Source of the DNA: Streptomyces griseorubiginosus
GTDB taxonomy: Bacteria > Actinomycetota > Actinomycetes > Streptomycetales > Streptomycetaceae
NCBI RefSeq assembly: GCF_001514195.1
Contig: NZ_KQ948746.1
Location: 142,239 to 206,238, forward strand
Direction of reading: 5' to 3'
Length of the DNA: 64,000 nucleotides
Shown: positions 41,601 to 48,738 of the stretch, in pieces
Numbering within the stretch: the first letter of the stretch is position 1
Layout of the letters: the number at the start of each line of letters is the position of its first letter
Notes under the pieces: generated by a model
What the model was told of the DNA's origin: nothing
Database searches by the model: none
What the model saw: only the letters and a program-made list of their open reading frames with translations
Position numbers and translations under genes: made by a program

Positions 41601-41782
41601 GCCAACCGACGGCCGATCGCTTCACTGATGTGCCTGGCCAGCACATGCGGGGTGGACTCCGCGCTGACCTCTGCGTCGATGGCTTTCCAGCCCGCAGCCT
41701 CGAGTCCCTCAATCTGAGCGTGCAGTTCCTGCGTGACCAGCCGTTCGTGGACGCCAGCCCTGAGGTCCCCCGATTCCGCCAC
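38642..41782 (-). CDS. PLD nuclease / SF2 helicase / DUF3427 protein
   Basis: A 1046-aa protein. Residues about 120-290 hold a phospholipase-D-type nuclease, with His219-x-Lys221 (RLHAKAWLF) and GSSN at 237-240; the Asp of a full HKD motif is absent, as in BfiI-like enzymes. The SF2 helicase follows: Walker A AATGTGKT (347-354), DEFHH (444-448), TAT (470-472), QQLGRGLRR (647-655). Residues from about 700 on are DUF3427-like. This architecture recalls restriction-type enzymes found in defence islands. The DNA looks lower in GC than its neighbours (about 57% in one 60-base sample), pointing to transfer. Confidence 0.88.
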   Translation of the reverse strand: MAESGDLRAGVHERLVTQELHAQIEGLEAAGWKAIDAEVSAESTPHVLARHISEAIGRRLAQLPQKEQVAVANQIMQSLTVSVPEQDESAHSETIVDGPRQLLALAEQEAPGVYAIRPLTPLSETALITNAPDDPNLGAELRAELATADRIDLLCAFVKWYGIRVLESSLREAAHRGVPIRVITTTYMGATDRHALDRLVRDFGAEVKVNYETRSTRLHAKAWLFRRNTGFDTAYVGSSNLSKAALLDGLEWNVRLSSVATPAVLNKFEASFDSYWNDIAFEAYDPDRDARKLDEALGVAGGSTSQQDAKISLSGLEVRPYPHQADMLERLRVEREVRGHHQNLLVAATGTGKTVMAALDYRNLHKQWGGKQYPRLLFVAHRKEILKQSLRKYREVLDDASFGEPLFSGELPRGWQHVFASVQSLTDQRLDQFDPEHFDIIVVDEFHHATATTYRRVLNHFKPKQLLGLTATPERADGLNVQNEFFDGRIAAEMRLWEALDNDLLCPFHYFGLPDGTDLTRLNWRSGTYDQSQLGDLFSADHARARIVLKQVRDKVSDPLSMRALGFCVTRKHAHFMAKCFQDAGIRAEALDSESKPETRDRILAELKAGQIQVIFSVDLFNEGLDIPDVDTLLLLRPTSSATVFLQQLGRGLRRTPNKPVLTVLDFIGQHRAEFRFEEQFRAMTNLSRNRLLEHAEHDFPLLPSGCQIILEGKSKDIVLDNIRTQIKATVQTLAKEVSAFNTPLLEDYLRESRREIKELYKSSNSWTSVLRRAGLSELPERDGEEDLLKRVHAFLHVDDPERAEAYARLLSDDAPAYEALDPRNQTYARMLFFNLWDKAGGFGSYAEGLESLREQRALRSELRQVLKHVMRQTDHFPIALEGPHAHIPLKIHSAYNRSEILAALGVARLNGQMPGSFAQGVLWDQPNQTDALLITLEKNEKDFSPTVRYKDYALSPSLFHWESQSTTAETSPTGLRYQEHVQRGSHVLLFMRRYKDTDIGKAQPWMLLGPATYVRHEGSRPMAITWQLHHQLPADVWSYSAIAAG

Positions 41783-42204
41783 GACTGCTCCTTCGTTCCC
41801 GTGTGCCGCTGTGGATCTTTTCTAACAGCAGCCACTGACAACTGGAGGCCTTGTGGCGAAAGCCGATCGTCGAGCAGTTCCGTGGTCCGCCCGCTTCCTT
41901 GCAGTGTCGTGCCTCCGTGGACTGCGTCAAGGGCGCTCCCTGCGGTCGCGTCGCCTGCGGCGATCGGCCTTCGGCCGGCCCTTGACCCAGTCCGCTCCGG
42001 CACGGGGGAGAAGCGAGCGGGCGGCCGGGGGGGAGGGGTGGCCCAGGGGGTGAGGGTTCGGTGCGTTGAGGTGTGGGCCGGGGGGGCGGGTGCGCAGTCG
42101 TTGTCCGGGTGTGGGGCGGGTTGGCGGCTCTCCGTTGGAGGGGGTGCGGGTACAGGGCCGGGAGTCTCGGGGCGGGGCGGTCGGTGGTGGTGGCGCCTGG
42201 CTCG
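41783..42204. other. Intergenic region with a branched inverted repeat (41926-41986)
   Basis: No gene is credible in these 422 bases. GTCAAGGGC (41926-41934) and GCCCTTGAC (41978-41986) enclose smaller palindromes, TCGCCTGCGGCGA and CGGCCTTCGGCCG, giving a cruciform-like structure of about 61 bases. It marks the edge between the lower-GC helicase gene and normal chromosome, so it may be a terminator or a mobile palindromic unit. The remainder is G-rich with many GGGG runs. Confidence 0.6.
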
Positions 42205-42618
42205 TCAGGTGAAGTCCGCTGCCGTGATGCCGGCCGCGTGGCCCGGTGGCCATTCGACCAGTTCGATTCGGTAGCCGTCCGGGTCCGTGAGCCAGGATGT
42301 TCTGGGGCCGTCGGGGCCGCCCGGGTGTTGGATCGGGCCGGGGTTCAAGCCTGCCTCGGCCAGCCGCACCAGCTCGTCGGGCAGGGCGTCGACCTGGATC
42401 GCCAAGTGGTCGAAGCCCGTGCCCAGCTCGACCGGGCCGTCGGCCGGGCGGTGGACCAGTTCCAGGGAGGCGGCCGGTTCGTCGGGGAAGCTGAGGATCG
42501 CGAGGTGGCCTGCCTCGCCGGCTTCCACCCGGCCCAGTTCGACGTAGCCCAAGGCCGTGTAGAAGGCCAGCGAGCGGTCCAGGTCGGATACACGGTACGA
42601 GACGAAGAGTGTTTTCAC
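42205..42618 (-). CDS. VOC-family (glyoxalase/bleomycin-resistance) protein
   Basis: A 137-aa protein starting at GTG 42618 (VKTLFVSYRVSDLDRSLAFY). Vicinal-oxygen-chelate features are SLAFYTALGYVELGRVE, FDHLAIQVDALPDEL and the metal-ligand end TDPDGYRIELVEW. It could be a lactoylglutathione lyase-like or resistance protein. The start overlaps the stop of the DHFR-like gene upstream (GTGA), so the two are translationally coupled. Confidence 0.9.
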   Translation of the reverse strand: MKTLFVSYRVSDLDRSLAFYTALGYVELGRVEAGEAGHLAILSFPDEPAASLELVHRPADGPVELGTGFDHLAIQVDALPDELVRLAEAGLNPGPIQHPGGPDGPRTSWLTDPDGYRIELVEWPPGHAAGITAADFT

Positions 42619-43211
42619 GCGGACCCCTCGGAACGGTGGACCCGGTAACGCAGGTGTGTGACGTCCCTGTCGTCCAGCCGTCGGACCAGGTCGAGTTCGA
42701 TGTGCTGACCGCCCAGGTGGTCGAAGAGGCGTCTGCCCTCCCCGAGCAGGACGGGAATCAGGTGGATCTCCATCTCGTCCAGGTGCCCTGCGCGCAGCAG
42801 CGCCTGGGCCGTGGACGCGCCGTGGACCATGACCGGCCTGTTCCCGGCGGCCATGCGGGCCTGGTGGGCGCAGTCGTCCACGTCCGTGACGAAGCGGGCG
42901 TGGCCCGGTGGCACGTCCCCCTCGTCCGCCTGGCGGGTGAGGACGAGGATCGGGACGCCGTCGTGGTGGTCGCCCTGCCAGCGCCGGGCCAGTTCGAAGG
43001 TGCGGCGGCCGGAGATCAGCGCGCCGGTCGCCAACGCCTCGCGGTAGACCTGGCCGCTCGGGCCGTCGGAATTCCGGTCGTCGAGCCAGTTGAACAGGCG
43101 TCCGCCGTCGCGTCCGAGCTCCTGGCCCGGTCGGTCGTCCGGGCCCGCGATGTAGCCGTCGAGCGACATCGACATGTACAGCCGGATCGGGTTCCTCATC
43201 GCGGGCCCCAT
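42615..43211 (-). CDS. Dihydrofolate reductase-like (RibD C-terminal) protein, second copy
   Basis: A 198-aa protein. The start MGPAMRNPIRLYMSMSLDGY (complement 43209-43211) has GGAG 5 bases upstream; 43199 is an alternative. Motifs: MSMSLDGYIAGPDDRPG, GALISGRRTFELA, VPILVLTRQADEG, VMVHGASTAQALLRAG and EIHLIPVLLGEGRRLFDHL. It belongs to the same broad family as the protein at 33321-33953 but to a different branch. It is co-transcribed with the VOC gene. Confidence 0.9.
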   Translation of the reverse strand: MGPAMRNPIRLYMSMSLDGYIAGPDDRPGQELGRDGGRLFNWLDDRNSDGPSGQVYREALATGALISGRRTFELARRWQGDHHDGVPILVLTRQADEGDVPPGHARFVTDVDDCAHQARMAAGNRPVMVHGASTAQALLRAGHLDEMEIHLIPVLLGEGRRLFDHLGGQHIELDLVRRLDDRDVTHLRYRVHRSEGSA

Positions 43212-43325
43212 CTCTTCTCCGTGACGCGACACCGGGCAGGTGTGTCACAGGGAAGACCTCAAGGGGCGGGCGAATTCATCGGTCAGCGTCGACCTGCGGC
43301 TTCCGGAGCCCGCCCCCACGGCGAC

Positions 43326-44336
43326 CTACTCGCCGTGACACTCCCCGTAGACCCGCCCCGACCCGCACCAGCACGCCGTCCCCCGCTGCGGCGGCCACTC
43401 CACCGCGCGGCCTCGCGCCGCCAGCGTCGTCGCGTACTGGGGGAGGAGTGAGGTCTCCGCCGGGGACATGCCCTCCGACGCGGCGAACGCCTCGTAGGAG
43501 GGGACCGTGCCGGAGACGATGCCCAGGTTCGGGGTGCCGGAGGAGGACAGCTCGCGCAGGGACTCCTCTATCGTCGCCAGGTGCTCCTCGTGGGAGGGGT
43601 ACTCCGACTCCAGCGAGGGGTACGCCGCCAGCAGCTCCGAGAGTTCGGACGCCGGCCAGTGCAGTACCGCCACCGGGAACGGGCGCGACAACGCCTCCCG
43701 GAACGTGCCGAGTTCGGCGCGCAGACGGCTGATCTCCGCCTCCAGTTCCGCCGGGTTGTCCGAGCCGAGGGACCACACGCGCTTCGGGTCGTGGAGTTCG
43801 TCCAGGGAGACCGGGGAGGTGTGCAGGGTGTCCGCCAGGGTGTCCCAGTCGTCGTGGGCCAGGCCGAGCATCCTCCGGACGCGGTGACGGCCGAACAACA
43901 AAGGATGCGTGGAGTACGGCGGCTCCGCGACGTCCGTCAGGAGGACCCTCGCGCCCTGCGTGAACGTCTCCTGCGCCTGCTCCAGCTCGTCGTGGGACTC
44001 CAGGGCCTCCGCCACGATCACCCAGGGCGCCGGGTCCCGGGGAGCCGCCGCGCGGACGCCCTCGATGATCGCGCGGGCCTCGGCCTCATGGCCGTACTCC
44101 CAGAGGTTCGCGGCCTTCAGGGCGCGGACCAGGAACGGGTTCTCCAAGCCGTCCTGCGCGGCCAGCAGGCGGTCGTAGAGGGAGGACGCGGCGGGGCGGT
44201 CGCCGGCCAGTTCCAGGTGGGCCGCGGCCTGCACGAGCAGGGCCTCGGCGTCCTCGGGATACCGGTCGGCGGTCCGCTCCAGGCGCGCCGCTTCGGCGTT
44301 GTGGTCGACGTTCTCGGCAGGCGTGTCGGGGCGCAT
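43326..44336 (-). CDS. SEC-C motif protein with TPR-like repeats
   Basis: A 336-aa protein starting MRPDTPAENVDHNAEAARLE (complement 44334-44336). The N-terminal third is TPR-like (PEDAEALLVQAAAHLELAGD, ENPFLVRALKAANLWEYGHE). The C-terminus ends CWCGSGRVYGECHGE, a SEC-C zinc motif (CxCGSGxxYxxCH) as found at the end of SecA. A TPR plus SEC-C protein may bind ribosomes or nascent chains; this is inference. Confidence 0.88.
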   Translation of the reverse strand: MRPDTPAENVDHNAEAARLERTADRYPEDAEALLVQAAAHLELAGDRPAASSLYDRLLAAQDGLENPFLVRALKAANLWEYGHEAEARAIIEGVRAAAPRDPAPWVIVAEALESHDELEQAQETFTQGARVLLTDVAEPPYSTHPLLFGRHRVRRMLGLAHDDWDTLADTLHTSPVSLDELHDPKRVWSLGSDNPAELEAEISRLRAELGTFREALSRPFPVAVLHWPASELSELLAAYPSLESEYPSHEEHLATIEESLRELSSSGTPNLGIVSGTVPSYEAFAASEGMSPAETSLLPQYATTLAARGRAVEWPPQRGTACWCGSGRVYGECHGE

Positions 44337-44431
44337 GGGGGACACCGTACTGCCGATCAGTGACAAAGGAGAGAGAGGTGCAGGCCAGGGGCCGGGTGAC
44401 CCGCAGGACCCCGGCCCGCACCACGCCGGAC

Positions 44432-45904
44432 TCAGATCGTCACACCGTCGATCTGCAAGGTCTGCACCGCCTTCGCCGCGAACGGCACCGCCACCGACTT
44501 CCCGCTCAGGAACGTGTTGGAGTACGAGGCGTACTTGTCGCCGCCCGTCGTCACCGTGTTCCAGCGCGGGACCAGGCCGCCCGAGCCGCCCGTCACCGTG
44601 GTGAAGCGGGACAGGTCGAAGGTGAGCGTCTGGGCCGAGGTCGAGGTGTTCAGGGCCACGATGACCAGGCGCCTGGCCGAGGCGTCGTAGGCCGCGACCG
44701 CGTTGCTCACCCCCGTGTCGAGGATCTTCATCCCGGGGCGGATGTGCCGGCTGAACTGGGCCAGCACGTAGTACTTCGTCTCGATCGCGCCGGCCTGGAG
44801 GGTGCCGGCGTCGTACTTGATCACGCCCCAGCCCGCCGTCGGGTCCATGACCTGCCAGTAGACCCAGGCCGTGGGGTGCAGCCAGCGGAAGTCGTAGAGG
44901 AGGTTGAAGGCGGTGGTGTACCCGGTGCCGTCGCCGTCGCCGGTCTCGGAGTTCCACAGCTTTTTGCCGGCCGTGGTCACCACGTCCGTGTAGAGCAGGT
45001 CCCTACGGCCGTCCGCGCCCTGGTAGCCGTGCACGTTGACCTGGTTGACGTACCCCTTCGTGGTCGAGCTGAAGGAGTTCCAGGTGGTGCGGGCGAGGTC
45101 GTAACTCGTCTCGTCCGAGGCCGAGATCTTCACGCCGGTCAGGCCGCGGTTGTTCAACTCGCTGCGCAGGTACGGCAGTACGGCCGACTGGACCGACGCG
45201 TCCATGTGGCAGCCCTCCTGCGTGCCGGTCGCCGTCCACCAGGACGAGGAGGGCTCGTTGAAGGCGTCGACCGTCGAGAAGTTCACGCCCCAGTTGTTCT
45301 TGGCGTAGAGGGCCACCGAGGCGAGGTGGGAGGCGTGCTGGCGGTAGTTCCAGGACTGGAGGTTGTTGCCGCCGCCGGAGGCGCCGGAGGGGTTGTGGTT
45401 CAGGCACATCCACCACATGGGGGAGTTGGCGAACAGCTCCGAAGTGGCCCCGCGCGAGGTGGCCTTGACCAGCATCGCGCGCTGGTTGGCGTCCGCCGTC
45501 CACTTCCAGGCCCAGGAGGTCGGGTCCTCGTTGTTCCAGTCCTGCCAGTAGCCCTCGATCTGCTTGAAGCCGGGGATGTTCGCCGACGCGACCATCGACT
45601 CGCCGCCGACCGTGTTCCAGCTGCACGCGCCCAGGTTGTAGCGGGCGATGTTCAAGCCGAGTCCGGGCAGCGAAGTGCCGTTGTAGGTCGTGGACTTGGT
45701 GGTGAAGAAGAGGTCGGCGAAGTCGTCCCGCGCGCCGAACACGTTGGCCCACCAGGCCAGGGAGGTGCCCCAGCCCTCCCAGGTGCCGTACGACGTCCCC
45801 GGGCTGACCGCGATCGTGGCGTCCGCGCGGGCGGTGCCGGTGGCCAGTGCGCTGCCGAGGAGGGTGCCTCCTGCGGCTGTCAGCAGCGTTCTGCGTCGGA
45901 TCAT
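44432..45904 (-). CDS. Secreted GH30-family glycoside hydrolase (endo-beta-1,6-galactanase type)
   Basis: A 490-aa enzyme with a Tat-type signal, MIRRRTLLTAAGGTLLGSAL, cut after ATGTARA. The mature part begins IAVSPGTSYGTWEGWGTSLA, typical of GH30 subfamily 5. The likely acid/base Glu is in VDAFNEPSSSWW and the nucleophile Glu in KKLWNSETGDGDG. A C-terminal beta domain (RRLVIVALNTSTSAQTL) completes the fold. It should cut beta-1,6-linked galactans such as arabinogalactan side chains. Divergent from the sortase gene. Confidence 0.9.
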   Translation of the reverse strand: MIRRRTLLTAAGGTLLGSALATGTARADATIAVSPGTSYGTWEGWGTSLAWWANVFGARDDFADLFFTTKSTTYNGTSLPGLGLNIARYNLGACSWNTVGGESMVASANIPGFKQIEGYWQDWNNEDPTSWAWKWTADANQRAMLVKATSRGATSELFANSPMWWMCLNHNPSGASGGGNNLQSWNYRQHASHLASVALYAKNNWGVNFSTVDAFNEPSSSWWTATGTQEGCHMDASVQSAVLPYLRSELNNRGLTGVKISASDETSYDLARTTWNSFSSTTKGYVNQVNVHGYQGADGRRDLLYTDVVTTAGKKLWNSETGDGDGTGYTTAFNLLYDFRWLHPTAWVYWQVMDPTAGWGVIKYDAGTLQAGAIETKYYVLAQFSRHIRPGMKILDTGVSNAVAAYDASARRLVIVALNTSTSAQTLTFDLSRFTTVTGGSGGLVPRWNTVTTGGDKYASYSNTFLSGKSVAVPFAAKAVQTLQIDGVTI

Positions 45905-46154
45905 TGCTACTCCGAACTCCGAGGGGCGACGCGGCGTCCCACCGGCGTCGTAGCCCGTCCCGTTCTTGCCACGTCGAAGCATCGGGTGTGGCCGGTGGGG
46001 TTGTCGAGAGTTCTGACATCCCTTTCTAAAACCGGTGGAAGAAGTGTGGCATCTCGGACGTGCGGTGCCCCGTGGACCTGTACGTCCGCCTGCCTCCGGC
46101 AACAGTCCGCCTGCCTCTGGTGACTTGGAGGTGCGGCCCCTATCGTGCGGCCGC

Positions 46155-46943
46155 ATGCGGTCCCGCATCGTGCACCACGGAACCCGCCGCCGACGCGCGC
46201 GGCGCCGCCGCGTGCTGTGGACCGGCGGCGAGGTCCTGGTGACCGTCGGGGTCGTCCTCATGCTGCTCGTCGTCCACCAGCTGTGGTGGACCAACCGCGA
46301 GGCCCGGGAGGGCGCCCGGCGGAAGGTCGAGGCGCTGGAGCGGCAGTGGGGGCAGGAGGGCGACGGCCTCGGCTCGGCCCACGATCCGGTGATGGGCGAG
46401 GGCGCTACCACGGGCGACGGGAGCGCCGGAGCCGGCAAGGACCGGTCCACCGCGAGCCGATCCGGCAACTCCACGCACTCACAGCCCAGTTGGACGCAGG
46501 CCTACGCCATCCTCACCGTCCCCCGCCTCCACCTCCGCGTCCCCGTCGCCGAGGGGGTCGGCAAGCAGGACGTGCTCAACAAGGGGTACGTCGGCCACTA
46601 CCCCGGCACCGGACAGCCGGGCCAGGTCGGCAACTTCGCGCTCGCCGGACACCGCAACACCCACGGCGAGCCCTTCCGGTACGTCAACCGCCTGAGCCCC
46701 GGGGACACCGTCCGGGTCGAGACCCGGAGCGCGGTCTACACGTACGCCGTCGACAGGACCCTGCGCCAGACCTCGGCCCGCGACGCGGGAGTGATCCGCC
46801 CCGTCCCGCGCTCGACGGTCCACCCCTCCTACGGCTACACCACGCCCGGCCGGTTCATCACCCTCACCACGTGCACCCCCGAGTACACGTCCCGGTACCG
46901 GCTGGTGGTGTGGGGCACCTTGGTCTCCACGCAGCCGCGTTGA
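46155..46943 (+). CDS. Class E sortase
   Basis: A 262-aa membrane transpeptidase. After an Arg-rich start (MRSRIVHHGTRRRRARRRR) there is a membrane helix at about residues 25-45 (EVLVTVGVVLMLLVVHQLWW) and a linker. The catalytic domain has ILTVPRLHLRVPV, catalytic His in FALAGHRNTHGEPF, catalytic Cys in ITLTTCTPEYTSRYR and the following Arg. Class E sortases attach LAxTG proteins to peptidoglycan; a candidate substrate with LARTG is encoded at 53979. Upstream starts near 46035 are possible but unsupported. Confidence 0.92.
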   Translation: MRSRIVHHGTRRRRARRRRVLWTGGEVLVTVGVVLMLLVVHQLWWTNREAREGARRKVEALERQWGQEGDGLGSAHDPVMGEGATTGDGSAGAGKDRSTASRSGNSTHSQPSWTQAYAILTVPRLHLRVPVAEGVGKQDVLNKGYVGHYPGTGQPGQVGNFALAGHRNTHGEPFRYVNRLSPGDTVRVETRSAVYTYAVDRTLRQTSARDAGVIRPVPRSTVHPSYGYTTPGRFITLTTCTPEYTSRYRLVVWGTLVSTQPR

Positions 46944-46944
46944 C

Positions 46945-47188
46945 GTGATCACCGAGGAGGGCATCCGCGAGAAGCGCCGGTACCAGGAGTCGCCGCCGCG
47001 CGACGAGTACGTCCCCACCGACCGGGGCGCCGCCCTGTGGCCGACCCCGCGCGCCCTCAGCGGCCGGGGCCGCGAGCACCACGGCGACAGCGCGCCCCTC
47101 GTCTTCCAGCACGCCGACTGCGGTACCGAACTCGGCTCGTACGGCGAATGCCCCGCCTGCGCGACCGTCGTACCGGTCGAGGACGTCC
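46945..47188 (+). pseudogene. Truncated HxlR-family regulator remnant
   Basis: The translation from 46945 reads ITEEGIREKRRYQESPPRDE then YVPTDRGAALWP, and ends HADCGTELGSYGECPACATV. This is the C-terminal half of a winged-helix HxlR regulator (GI-x-RRRYQ-x-PPRxEYxLT-x-G, then a CG...C-x2-C tail). The N-terminal half with the recognition helix is absent; the sortase stop codon comes 1 base before. The frame stays open into the DUF6412 gene but through non-conserved sequence. Confidence 0.75.
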
Positions 47189-47373
47189 CTCATGCTTCCG
47201 GGGCCCGGCCTCGACCCCGACCCCGTGAACCCGGTCAGCTTGGGCCCTGCGCAAGCCGAAGAGGCTCTTGGAGCCACTCCGGGTCGATCAGGTATAACCG
47301 GAGGAGGATCCGTGCCGCCGGGAGCGGCGGCGAGGAAGACGCCAGTGGACATGCCGGGGGAGGGGGAGTCGCC

Positions 47374-47784
47374 GTGCACCGCAGCTGGACCGTGGCGCGT
47401 CCCGTCGTGAACCGCAGCTGGACGACATCGCGTCCCGTCGTGAACCGCAGTTGGACGACATCGCGTCCCGCCTTGAACCGCAGCTGGACGACAGCCCGTC
47501 CCGCCGCCGTGCTGCTGCTCCTCGTCCTCGACCTCGTCCTGCTCGACACCGGCAGCCTCTCCGCCGCCGTCGCCCTCGCCGCGACCGCCGCGGCCGGCTC
47601 CGCCTTCGCCGCCTGCTCGCTGCTCGCCTCGCGCTGCGCGCCCGCCGTGCCGCCCACCCGGGTCCGTACGGCCATCCGCGACCGGGACCGCCGTACGGCC
47701 TTCCTCCCGCAGCGCGACCCCGACGCCAAGGGCCGCCCCCGCCCCCGAGCCCCCGGTCACGCCCTCCGGACGACCACCGCGTAG
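47374..47784 (+). CDS. DUF6412 membrane protein with N-terminal 11-residue repeats
   Basis: A 136-aa protein starting at GTG 47374 with GGGGGAG 7 bases upstream. Its first 43 residues consist of four copies of an 11-residue unit, NRSWTTSRPVV, encoded by 33-bp tandem repeats. Then follow two hydrophobic segments (PAAVLLLLVLDLVLL and AAVALAATAAAGSAFAACSLL) and a basic tail ending PRPRAPGHALRTTTA. DUF6412 genes usually sit before a second yidC, as here. The repeat is absent from the family core as I recall it. Confidence 0.75.
   Translation: MHRSWTVARPVVNRSWTTSRPVVNRSWTTSRPALNRSWTTARPAAVLLLLVLDLVLLDTGSLSAAVALAATAAAGSAFAACSLLASRCAPAVPPTRVRTAIRDRDRRTAFLPQRDPDAKGRPRPRAPGHALRTTTA
47378..47509 (+). 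repeat. 33-bp tandem repeat inside the DUF6412 gene
   Basis: ACCGCAGCTGG begins at 47378, 47411, 47444 (with TTGG) and 47477, an exact 33-base period. The copies encode RSWTTxRPxxN. The period is a multiple of three, so length changes would keep the frame. Confidence 0.9.
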
Positions 47785-47873
47785 GGCTTCGCCTCCACAG
47801 CAGTGCACCCCGCGCGGGTCGTCATGCCGCCTTCACCGCTTCCGGCACGACGAGACCCCCGGAGGGCTCACCC

Positions 47874-48587
47874 ATGTCTGTCTTCGCCGACCTGGTCCAG
47901 CACCTGGCCGACCTGCTCCACCCCCTCTTCGGCGCCACCGCGGCCGCCGCCGCGATCGTCCTGTTCACCGCTTTCGTACGACTGCTCGTGCACCCCCTGT
48001 CCCGCGCCGCCGCCCGCGGTCAGAAGGCCCGAACCAGGCTCCAGCCGAAGATCGCCGAGCTGCGGAAGAAGCACAAGGACAGCCCCGACAAGCTCCAGAA
48101 GGCCGTAATGGAACTGCACGCCGAGGAGAAGGTCTCACCGCTCTCCGGCTGCCTGCCCGGCCTCCTCCAGATGCCGGCGTTCTTCCTGCTGTACCACCTC
48201 TTCTCCAACACCACGATCGGCGGCCGCACCAACGCGCTGCTGAGCCACGAACTCTTCGCCGCGCCGCTCGGCGGGCGCTGGGCGGACGCGCTCGGGGACG
48301 GCGGGGTGTTCGGGGGAGCCGGGCTCGTCTACGTCTGCCTGTTCGTGTTCGTGATCGTGGTGGCGACCTTCAACTACCGCCGCACCAAGCGGATGATGGC
48401 CGCGAACCCGGTCGTGCCGGTGACCGACGGGCAGCCGGTGCCCGGTACCGCCGCGGTGAGCCGGCTCATGCCGTACATGTCCTTCTTCACCCTCTTCACC
48501 GTGGCGGTGGTGCCGCTCGCTGCCGCGCTCTACGTGGTGACCAGCTCGACGTGGGCGGCGGTGGAGCGGGCGGTGCTCTATCGCTGA
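47874..48587 (+). CDS. YidC/Oxa1-family membrane insertase (second copy)
   Basis: A 237-aa protein starting at ATG 47874 (MSVFADLVQHLADLLHPLFG). It has the 60KD_IMP core: VRLLVHPLSRAAARGQKART, QPKIAELRKKHKDSPDKLQK, PLSGCLPGLLQMPAFFLLYH and a FNYRRTKRMM loop, with about five helices. YidC inserts and folds membrane proteins. The housekeeping yidC lies near the chromosome origin with rnpA, so this is an accessory paralogue, possibly for a subset of envelope proteins. Confidence 0.92.
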   Translation: MSVFADLVQHLADLLHPLFGATAAAAAIVLFTAFVRLLVHPLSRAAARGQKARTRLQPKIAELRKKHKDSPDKLQKAVMELHAEEKVSPLSGCLPGLLQMPAFFLLYHLFSNTTIGGRTNALLSHELFAAPLGGRWADALGDGGVFGGAGLVYVCLFVFVIVVATFNYRRTKRMMAANPVVPVTDGQPVPGTAAVSRLMPYMSFFTLFTVAVVPLAAALYVVTSSTWAAVERAVLYR

Positions 48588-48626
48588 TCGGTGCGGTGGA
48601 TCTCTGGTCGGCCCAGTCCCTGACCA

Positions 48627-48660
48627 GTCCAGTCCGTGAACCGGGTATTGCGGACTGGAC
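48627..48660. promoter_or_regulatory. Perfect inverted repeat before the FAH hydrolase gene
   Basis: GTCCAGTCCG (48627-48636) and CGGACTGGAC (48651-48660) are perfect complements around a 14-base spacer. It may be the yidC terminator or an operator for the hydrolase gene that starts 79 bases downstream. Confidence 0.55.
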
Positions 48661-48738
48661 GGCGACCTTGGACGATCGACCAGTCATCCGATGGCTGCAC
48701 CCGTCGGAGGACGCCCCGCGATCGAGGAGAAAGTCATC

